Below are positions 57,324 through 64,000 of a stretch of DNA of 64,000 bases, piece after piece (within the stretch, counting starts at the first letter, position 1; every line of letters begins with the position of its first letter). Origin of the DNA: Enterobacter sp. Ag1. GTDB lineage: Bacteria > Pseudomonadota > Gammaproteobacteria > Enterobacterales > Enterobacteriaceae. Where the stretch lies: positions 1 to 64,000 of the forward strand of contig AKXM01000055.1 in NCBI GenBank assembly GCA_000277545.1, written 5' to 3'. The position numbers and the translations under genes are program-made. Under the pieces are notes generated by a model that was not told the origin of the DNA, did no database searches, and saw nothing but the letters and a program-made list of their open reading frames with translations.

Positions 57324-58070
57324 TTACTGCTCCTGGCTGTCAAGATAGAGCGCTTCGAGGGCGAGTAAAATCTCGCGGGATTCACCCTGCAGGCAGGAGT
57401 GTTCCTGCTGCTGGTAGTTGTTAATGCCTTCTTCCAGATTGCCGCTGTGCTCAACCACCACGTTAAGCACGGAGGCGATGCGCAAACCGCGCAATGCGCC
57501 AACTACCATCAACGGTGCCGTTTCCATATCCGCAGCCAGAATGCCCTTGCCGGACCAGAACTGGTTAATCTCGTCTTCGCGTTCGGTGTAGAAGCTGTCG
57601 TGGCTGCGCACATAGCCGCAGTGGCTGGCGTAGCCCAGGCGTTTGGCCTGCTGAGTCAGGTGGTGCACCAGGCCGATGTCCGCGCAGGCCGGGTAGCCTT
57701 TGTCGATGTACATCTGGCTGGTGCCGTCGTCCCGCACGGCGGCGGTGGCGATCACCAGGTCGCCGAGGCGAATGTGGTTTTGCATCGCCCCACAGCTGCC
57801 GATGCGGATCAGGTTGGTGACGCCAATCTGGCGCAGCTCTTCCACGGCGATGGCGGTAGAAGGCCCGCCCATGCCGGTGGACATCACCAGCACTTCCACG
57901 CCGCGGAACCAGCCGCGCAGGGCGCGGTATTCTCGGTTGCTGCCGAAGTCTTCCACGTTGTCCAGAAACTGCGCGACGTGTTCCACGCGTTTCGGATCGC
58001 CCGGCAGGAGCGCATAACGGGCGTGCGTCATCTCCCGGCTGAGCCGGATATGGGGCTGGAGTTGGGTCAT
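57324..58070 (-). CDS. Uridine-phosphorylase-like nucleoside phosphorylase
   Basis: The 248-residue protein of the PNP/UDP family shows LLPGDPKRVEHVAQFL, STGMGGPSTAIAVEEL, IRIGSCGAMQ and AADMETAPLMVVGALRG, which include phosphate- and ribose-binding residues. It is likely uridine phosphorylase or a paralogue; I leave the symbol open because the substrate is not certain and pnuC linkage could mean action on another riboside. Start ATG 58070. Confidence 0.85.
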   Translation of the reverse strand: MTQLQPHIRLSREMTHARYALLPGDPKRVEHVAQFLDNVEDFGSNREYRALRGWFRGVEVLVMSTGMGGPSTAIAVEELRQIGVTNLIRIGSCGAMQNHIRLGDLVIATAAVRDDGTSQMYIDKGYPACADIGLVHHLTQQAKRLGYASHCGYVRSHDSFYTEREDEINQFWSGKGILAADMETAPLMVVGALRGLRIASVLNVVVEHSGNLEEGINNYQQQEHSCLQGESREILLALEALYLDSQEQ

Positions 58071-58128
58071 GATAGTTACCTGGCGTTAAACGAGCCATTT
58101 GGCATGGCTCAGGATTGGCTGCTGTTAT

Positions 58129-58818
58129 TTAATGTTCGGCGTGCTGGCGCAGGCGCTGAGGGTCGAGAACCTGAATCTGCTCGCCGTGAATCGCAATGAT
58201 ATTGTCTTCCCGCAGTTCGGATAAAATGCGGTTAATGCTGCGCGGAGCCACCGCAAACTGCTCGCTTAATTGCTGCTTATTAAGCGGGATGCTGCCCTGT
58301 ATTTGCTGGTATTTCTGCCACAGCACCAGGCAAAGACGCTGATGTAACGAATAAAGAATGTCTTCCCCGGCCTTTTTGGAGAGCTGATAATATTGATCGC
58401 TCACGGCCTGTAATATTTTTTGATTAAAGTAATTGTCTAATCCCAGCCAGCGAATAAACTCTTCCCGCGTCAGCACTAAAAGCGCCGCGTCGCTAACCGC
58501 TTCTACCGAGCAGATGTATTGCCGCCGCTCGAATATTTCCAGCTCCCCCAGAATGTCGCCTTTTTTATAGCGCGCCTGGGAATATTTTCGCCCGTCGTCG
58601 GCGGTGGTGAAAACGTCGATTTCCCCTTTAACAATCAGGTGGAATTCATCGCAAATTTCCCCCTGGCGAAAAATCAGCGAGCCGCGTGGGTAATGTTTTA
58701 GCTGCCAGCTGCGCAGAATATCCAGCGGGCAATACTTCAGCAGCTCATACAGCACCGGGTCGCCGGTCACGCGTTCAATGACGTTCAGCCAGTCGCCGGG
58801 TCTGTTCTCGTTTTTCAT
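58129..58818 (-). CDS. Crp/Fnr-family regulator (YeiL-like)
   Basis: The 229-residue protein has a cyclic-nucleotide-binding-like domain (HYPRGSLIFRQGEICDEFHL; KGDILGELEIFERRQYICSV) and a C-terminal HTH (NKQQLSEQFAVAPRSINRIL). Start ATG 58818 (MKNENRPGD) is preferred over 58878. It resembles YeiL, a nucleoside-locus regulator. It probably controls the downstream udp-pnuC genes (58 bp gap, same strand). Confidence 0.8.
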   Translation of the reverse strand: MKNENRPGDWLNVIERVTGDPVLYELLKYCPLDILRSWQLKHYPRGSLIFRQGEICDEFHLIVKGEIDVFTTADDGRKYSQARYKKGDILGELEIFERRQYICSVEAVSDAALLVLTREEFIRWLGLDNYFNQKILQAVSDQYYQLSKKAGEDILYSLHQRLCLVLWQKYQQIQGSIPLNKQQLSEQFAVAPRSINRILSELREDNIIAIHGEQIQVLDPQRLRQHAEH

Positions 58819-59044
58819 GCTGTTCACTATAAAATTTCCCGTCAAATAAGGACAGGACGCCCGTCCCGCGTTGCCCACAGATTAGCGTGAAAACTGCCAG
58901 CGGGATCTTAAATCCGCATCGTGGCCGGGACATTTGTCCCGCCAGGGCGCAGGTGGGGTGGGCGATTTGTTTGTTTTTCGTACATACTGTTTTTGACGTT
59001 CACCCAATCTATTAACTGTTTATGATTTTAATCAAGGAGTTAAC

Positions 59045-59377
59045 ATGTCTGGTTGGTTCGAATTAAGCAAAAGCAGCGACGGGCAGTTTAAGTTCGTGCT
59101 CAAGGCGGGTAATGGCGAAGTGGTCCTCACCAGCGAGCTGTATAAAACCCGCGCCTCGGCGGACAACGGTATCGCCTCCGTGCGCACCAACAGCCCGCTG
59201 GAGGAGCGCTACGACAAGAAGGTTGCCAGCAACGGGAAGTTCTACTTCAACCTCAAGGCCGGCAATCATCAGGTGATTGGTACCAGCCAGATGTACGCCA
59301 CGGAGCAATCCCGGGATAAAGGCATTGCCTCGGTGAAAAATAACGGTGGAACCGAAACGGTGAAAGACAAGACTTAA
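59045..59377 (+). CDS. yegP: YegP-like DUF1508 protein
   Basis: The 110-residue protein is made of two DUF1508 repeats: WFELSKSSDGQFKFVLKAGN (3-50) and KKVASNGKFYFNLKAGNHQV (54-100), each ending with a GIASV motif. Function unknown. The ATG follows aaggag. Confidence 0.9.
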   Translation: MSGWFELSKSSDGQFKFVLKAGNGEVVLTSELYKTRASADNGIASVRTNSPLEERYDKKVASNGKFYFNLKAGNHQVIGTSQMYATEQSRDKGIASVKNNGGTETVKDKT

Positions 59378-59510
59378 CCGGAACCAGGGCGGCGGGGCAA
59401 TCCGCGAGCATTCACCTGGGTGATGTTTTCGCGTGATGCTGCCCCGGCCGCCTTTTCCCGGTCGCAGCCTCAATGGCTTGTTGTTTATCGCCGGGAGCCT
59501 GGCCGTAAAA

Positions 59511-60704
59511 ATGAAAGTTGAATCCCCCCCTGCGGCGTATCGCCCTTTAGAACTTCACCTGTCCACAGCGAGTCAAACGCCCGGCACGGATCTCCCGCAG
59601 CTTGTCTCACACATCAAAGACAAAACCGGCATCGTGCCTGAGCACCTTATCCCGCTTCAAAAAGTCGCTTCGGAACACAATTGCATCATTGGCGTTCGCC
59701 CGGTGGACAAGCTGGCAACGGCGCTGATTGAGGCCGGCTATCCGACCAAAGGATTTCACATCAAGGGGAAAAGCGCCTCGTGGGGGCCGCAGGCGGGGTT
59801 TATCTGCGTGGAGCAGCGGTTCAGCAAGCTGGAGAACGCCTCGCCCGAGCGAATCGCGAAGTTTAACCTGCAAACGCAGGCCTGCATTGTTGACGGGCAT
59901 GCTGCCGCCGTGCCGCTGGAAGTTTCCCAGAGCCGCCTGCACGACCTGTTTGAGCAGGGGCTTATCGACAAGCTGTCACCTGAGAGCGCCGGCGGCGTGA
60001 GTCATCTCAGGGCCAGCGGGCCAGGTGGGGAGCCTTATGCGTTTGAGGCCCGGCGCCTGCCGGGCAGCGGAGAAGCGCGGTATCAAATTTCCCATCACGG
60101 TGCACCCCTGCAGGTGCTTGCCCCACACGCTGAAGCCCGGCCCTTCACCGCGGATTATGATCTGCTGGTCATCGCCCCGCACGTCAGCGAGTTAGGGCCT
60201 GAGGATAATTTGCAGGTGCCGGATGTGTCGCATCAGGTATTTCGCCAGCGGCTGGAAAATTACCGCACGCTGCCTGAGCACCAGGCGCTGCGCGGGGACT
60301 ATGACAGCCCGGCGAGTTTCTACCGCAAGAGCGACGAGGAAACAGGCAACACGAGCGAGCGCGCCCGCAGGATGATTGGCGTGCTAAACCAGGCGCTGGT
60401 GGGGGACGGGGAAAAAGTGGTGCATCACGCAACGGACAGCGCCAACCCGGTTACCGATCCTGAGAGCAACTACCCGGCCACGTTCGCGCTGCCCCATAAA
60501 ATCGGGCGCTTTGCGCCTTTGTGCATTATTGAAAACAAAGACGATCTTGCGGAGCTGGTGCTTCAGGCCAAGAACGCGGGCTACCACGTGCCGCTGAATC
60601 CGCTGTGGGAAAAGGAGGTTCTTGGCGTGCGCAGCGACAGGTTTACTGCCGCAAAGTTAACGCTGGAGGCGGCGCAGTTCACAAGGCCGATTCGGCAGCG
60701 CTAA
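59511..60704 (+). CDS. ExoY/edema-factor-like nucleotidyl cyclase
   Basis: The product has about 397 residues and belongs to the anthrax edema factor / ExoY adenylate cyclase family. Visible key residues are Lys80 and Lys87 in TKGFHIKGKSASWGPQAGF (ExoY Lys81/Lys88), the metal-binding pair Asp215/Asp217 in TADYDLLVIAPH, and HHATDSANP near 305 for the His/Asn region. ExoY is a type III effector that makes cyclic nucleotides in host cells after activation by actin. No signal peptide or secretion genes are nearby. Start uncertain: 59511 or an in-frame ATG at 59433; neither has a clean ribosome site. Confidence 0.85.
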   Translation: MKVESPPAAYRPLELHLSTASQTPGTDLPQLVSHIKDKTGIVPEHLIPLQKVASEHNCIIGVRPVDKLATALIEAGYPTKGFHIKGKSASWGPQAGFICVEQRFSKLENASPERIAKFNLQTQACIVDGHAAAVPLEVSQSRLHDLFEQGLIDKLSPESAGGVSHLRASGPGGEPYAFEARRLPGSGEARYQISHHGAPLQVLAPHAEARPFTADYDLLVIAPHVSELGPEDNLQVPDVSHQVFRQRLENYRTLPEHQALRGDYDSPASFYRKSDEETGNTSERARRMIGVLNQALVGDGEKVVHHATDSANPVTDPESNYPATFALPHKIGRFAPLCIIENKDDLAELVLQAKNAGYHVPLNPLWEKEVLGVRSDRFTAAKLTLEAAQFTRPIRQR

Positions 60705-60838
60705 AGTCGCGTTTCGATATATCGCAGGGAGAAATCCCAAAAGCGCATTCATTGTTCAAAAAATAATCGTCGGCGGGTCGATACTGAAACCAGAAGCATA
60801 TGACTTACCCAAAAGTTAACTCACAGAGGGATATGCTG

Positions 60839-61033
60839 ATGAACAGAGATCTACAGGCAGTAAAGAATTTTGATTTTCTGGCGCGTAGCTTCGCGCATAT
60901 GCAGGCTTCGGGGCAGCAGGTGAATCTCCAGGCCGTGACAGGCAACATGAGTCGTGAGCAGAAAACGTGGTTCTGCGAACGCTTCAACCAGTATTGCGAA
61001 GAAGAATTCCGGGCCGCCGAACTCGAACATTGA
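60839..61033 (+). CDS. glgS: GlgS, surface composition regulator
   Basis: The 64-residue protein shows NFDFLARSFAHMQASGQQ, AVTGNMSREQKTWFCERF and the terminal ELEH, closely matching E. coli GlgS (ScoR), which affects motility, fimbriae and glycogen. ATG 60839 lies 8 bp after agaggg; upstream in-frame ATGs fit worse. Followed by a series of hairpins. Confidence 0.88.
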   Translation: MNRDLQAVKNFDFLARSFAHMQASGQQVNLQAVTGNMSREQKTWFCERFNQYCEEEFRAAELEH

Positions 61034-61036
61034 AAT

Positions 61037-61216
61037 AACGGGCCATGCGGCCCGTTAAAGTTGCAGACAAAGAAGGAAAAAGCGTGGTTTTTCCTTCTTT
61101 GTGGCTAGCAGCCGAAAATCAATGGATTGATTTTCCAGTTTATTTTCAGGTGACAGATTGCAGAACTTTAGCCGCATGAGCTTTGTCATCAGTCTCGACG
61201 GGCCAGATGGCCCGTT
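61037..61216. terminator. Four consecutive hairpins between glgS and yjhX
   Basis: (1) aacgggcc/ggcccgtt (61037-61056). (2) A perfect 15-bp stem acaaagaaggaaaaa/tttttccttctttgt (61067-61102). (3) gaaaatcaat/attgattttc around 61113-61135. (4) acgggcc/ggcccgt near 61199-61216. They lie between the convergent genes. The first looks like the glgS terminator and the last like the yjhX terminator; the two are similar in sequence. Confidence 0.7.
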
Positions 61217-61264
61217 ATCTGTTTTAGCCTTTCAAAACGCCTGTTTCATCCAGACTCTCGTCAA

Positions 61265-61661
<397 letters not shown>

Positions 61662-61729
61662 CAAGCCTCTGAGTAAGTTCGGTAGAAATAACGGGCGGAT
61701 AATAACACAGAAAAACTAAAGGGAAATAA

Positions 61730-62653
61730 TTAAGGGATCCAGTTGTCCCACGCTGGCTGCGGCGAAAGCTCCCCTACGAGGAAATCAATAAACGACCTGA
61801 CCTTAGGATTGCTGTATTTGCTCGGGAAATAGAGGGCGTACAGCGCATGGGTTTCGTAAGTGATGATGCCGTCCAGCAGCAGCGGGGTTAGTTCATCCTT
61901 TTGAATATGGTCGCCAATCAGATAGGTGGGCAGGTAGGCGACGCCCTGATTTTCCAGTACGGATTTAAGCAGTACCAGGCTGCTGTTGGCCTGGATTGGC
62001 GTACGCATTTTTAGCAGGTGCTGCCGTTCGTGCTCGTCGGTAGTTTTAATCTGCGGTGTCAGCCCTGGGTAAACCAGGCAGTCGTGCGTGACCAGATCCG
62101 TGCGTTTGCCCGGCATCCCTTTCTTGCTGAGGTAGTCTGCGGTGGCACAGTAAGCCCAGCGAACTGGAGCCAGTTTGCGCATGGCGTAATTTTGCGGCGG
62201 AGAGGTGGATATTCGCAGGGCGATATCGAAGTCGGATTCATTAAGATTAATAAAGTTATCGTTGAGGTCAATATAAAGATTCACATCGGGGAAGTTCGCC
62301 CGGTATTTATCAACAAGGTTGACCAGCCTGGCGTAGCCAAACGCAATAGAACAGGTGATGCGCAATTCGCCCTGCGGATTGTTGTAATAGCTTGATGTGG
62401 TATTTAGCGTGTCGTCGAATTCTTTAATTAACTTATTAGCGCGGTTAAACAAATATTGCCCCGCATCGGTTAGCGTGATGCTGCGGGTCGTTCTTTTGAT
62501 AAGCGTTGTGCCCAGTAAATCCTCCAGCGCCGCCAGGCTCTTGCTTACCGCCGAAGGCGACACGCTGAGCTGTGCCGCCGCTTCAGACAGCCCGCCGCAA
62601 TCGATAATTTTGACGAATACCTCGAGATGCTTGAGTGAAATTGGCGCGCTCAT
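61730..62653 (-). CDS. LysR-family transcriptional regulator
   Basis: The 307-residue protein has an N-terminal winged HTH (LSEAAAQLSVSPSAVSKSLA, ~19-40) and a C-terminal effector domain (GELRITCSIAFGYARLVNLV; QGVAYLPTYLIGDHI). It is divergent from the symporter gene at 62879 with a 225-bp gap, a usual sign that it controls that gene. Ligand unknown. Confidence 0.88.
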   Translation of the reverse strand: MSAPISLKHLEVFVKIIDCGGLSEAAAQLSVSPSAVSKSLAALEDLLGTTLIKRTTRSITLTDAGQYLFNRANKLIKEFDDTLNTTSSYYNNPQGELRITCSIAFGYARLVNLVDKYRANFPDVNLYIDLNDNFINLNESDFDIALRISTSPPQNYAMRKLAPVRWAYCATADYLSKKGMPGKRTDLVTHDCLVYPGLTPQIKTTDEHERQHLLKMRTPIQANSSLVLLKSVLENQGVAYLPTYLIGDHIQKDELTPLLLDGIITYETHALYALYFPSKYSNPKVRSFIDFLVGELSPQPAWDNWIP

Positions 62654-62878
62654 TTTTTCCTTTTATTCACAAGTGATTTGAGGAAACGGTATTAATTCCC
62701 CATACCAATCCAATTTCAAAAGTGTAACTATTGCGCTGTAGTAAATAAAGAAGTTGGAAAATGAATTTTATACATTATTAGTGATTTTCATCACAAAAGT
62801 CCGGGGATTTAATTACAGCAGTTGGTAATTGTGATTTTCGTCCCAGTTATTATTACTTTTATTGAGAAGGTATCCTTT

Positions 62879-64000
62879 ATGTGGACACGCCTCGAACCCT
62901 ACAAATCATCTTTTGTTCTTTTATTTGCTCTCATTGTCGGCGGCTTGCTGGGTATTTATGCCCCAACTTACGCCATTAAATTACAACCTGTCGGGCAAAT
63001 ATTCCTCAACCTGTTGTTTATGATTATTGTGCCGCTGGTTGGCGTCAGCGTGATGTCATCTATTGCCGGCATGACCGACCTTAAACGGTTAGGCCGTATC
63101 ATGGTGGTTATTTTTATTGTTTCCATCGCCATGGCGCTTATTCCCGCCGCAGGCATTGTGCTGCTGGCGCTTTGGTACAACCCGGCCCAGGGCGTGACCA
63201 TCGATCTTTCCCATTCGGTGAAAGGCGGCTCGGGGGAGATGGATTTTGTCAGCATGGTGACTACCAGCGACTTTGTCGGGTTGTTCTCCAAGTCGAACAT
63301 CCTGGCGCTGATCGTGATTGCGATTATCGCCGGTGTAGCGATTGGTCAGTCGGCGGATGCGGGTAAACGCATCGCCGCTCTGCTGCAGGATGCCAACACC
63401 GTTATCATGAAAATTGTCTCTATTATCATGAAGGTGGCACCTGTCGGCCTGGGCTGCTACTTCGCTGCAACCATGGCGAGCCAGGATGCTTCGCTGCTGA
63501 TGACCTTCGCTCGCGCCATCGGGTTATTTATGGCGGCAACGCTTATCTATTACGTGCTTGGCTCCATTTTCTATTCGTGGATTGGCGGCGGGCTTCCGGC
63601 AGTAAAAGCGTTCTGGAAACACGCGATTGAACCTTCCGCGACCGCGCTGGGTACCTGCTCTTCGCTCGGTACTCTGCCGGTTACGCTGCGTGCGGGCAAG
63701 GCAATGGGCATCAACCCTGAAATTGTCGATGTCTCGATTCCGCTGCTGGTGAACCTCAATAAAGGCGGCGTGGCGATGATTGCCGCGTTGAAAATCGTCT
63801 TTATCTATTCGGTTCTTGGCCTGCCATTTACCAGCGAAACCTTCTTCCTCGCGATGCTGATTGCCGTGCTGTCGGCCATTATCGTTGGCGGCGTACCGGG
63901 CGGCGCGTTCCTCGGGGAGATCTTTATTGTCACGACGCTGGGGCTGCCAATGGAAGCCATCCCGCTGCTGGTGGTGCTTGGCACCATTACCGATGCACCG
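62879..64000 (+). CDS. Dicarboxylate/amino acid:cation symporter (DAACS), cut by the window end
   Basis: The first 374 codons are present and open at the end. Membrane segments and family motifs are clear: LFMIIVPLVGVSVMSSIAGM near 45, the serine-rich re-entrant loop in TALGTCSSLGTLPVTLRAGK near 260, and VNLNKGGVAMIAALKIVFIY near 295. It takes up glutamate/aspartate or C4-dicarboxylates with H+ or Na+. The ATG follows gagaagg. Probably controlled by the divergent LysR protein. Confidence 0.88.
   Translation, partial: MWTRLEPYKSSFVLLFALIVGGLLGIYAPTYAIKLQPVGQIFLNLLFMIIVPLVGVSVMSSIAGMTDLKRLGRIMVVIFIVSIAMALIPAAGIVLLALWYNPAQGVTIDLSHSVKGGSGEMDFVSMVTTSDFVGLFSKSNILALIVIAIIAGVAIGQSADAGKRIAALLQDANTVIMKIVSIIMKVAPVGLGCYFAATMASQDASLLMTFARAIGLFMAATLIYYVLGSIFYSWIGGGLPAVKAFWKHAIEPSATALGTCSSLGTLPVTLRAGKAMGINPEIVDVSIPLLVNLNKGGVAMIAALKIVFIYSVLGLPFTSETFFLAMLIAVLSAIIVGGVPGGAFLGEIFIVTTLGLPMEAIPLLVVLGTITDAP

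Overview
The window is chromosomal DNA of an Enterobacteriaceae member other than Escherichia. It keeps the familiar order argI - rraB - miaE ... yjgM - valS - holC - pepA - lptF - lptG ... yjgR ... ahr - leuX. It also carries miaE and an arcA-arcC pair next to argI, as in Salmonella-like genomes, which E. coli K-12 lacks at this locus. The host genes are GC-rich; the accessory blocks are visibly AT-rich.

Layout. 1-234: end of an IS481-like element. 262-4064: arginine deiminase genes (arcC, arcA) and argI with a tandem ArgR operator. 4228-6941: rraB and miaE, split by a 1.4 kb cassette (LysM/lysozyme-like protein plus LprI-like protein) flanked by 36-bp direct repeats. 6953-13432: an unrecognised membrane-anchored protein, then uhpABC-uhpT and yicN, which lie elsewhere in E. 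coli. 13454-28537: yjgM, valS, holC, pepA, lptFG, a HAAAP permease between inverted ~118-bp repeats, yjgR, a fused dihydroxyacetone kinase, ahr and a Gfo/Idh/MocA oxidoreductase. 28744-28828: tRNA-Leu(CAA), leuX, a classic island site.

Island. Downstream of leuX lie a P4-type integrase and a phosphorothioate-based defence cassette. sspF-sspG-sspH (DndFGH/DptFGH-like restriction module) on the plus strand converges on sspB-sspC-sspD (DUF4007, P-loop ATPase, PAPS-reductase-like sulfur-transfer module) on the minus strand. No cysteine desulfurase (SspA/DndA) or SspE is present. Next come a two-gene unit (four-helix membrane protein plus nucleoside-2-deoxyribosyltransferase-like protein), an IS3-family element, a Ner-like regulator and two paralogous XRE regulators with paired palindromic operators.

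48.8-60.7 kb is rich in possible effector/immunity or virulence genes: an HExxH protein plus lipoprotein, a decaying tandem array of DUF3289/DUF943/DUF3455/sodC units, an intact sodC-DUF3455 pair, and an ExoY/edema-factor-like nucleotidyl cyclase. Between them lie pnuC, a uridine-phosphorylase-like gene, a Crp/Fnr-family regulator and yegP. The end of the window holds glgS, a solitary topAI (yjhX) toxin gene with a 7-codon leader ORF and hairpin, a LysR regulator and a truncated dicarboxylate/amino-acid:cation symporter.

The defence cassette fits the published SspBCD-SspFGH type, so it is not new as a class. The less described items are the membrane/NDT-like pair, the DUF3289/DUF943 array, the LysM/LprI cassette, the paired operators touching the start codons of the XRE genes, the G9 tract in sspD, and the solitary topAI with its leader. 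All functional statements come from reading the sequence; no database search was run.
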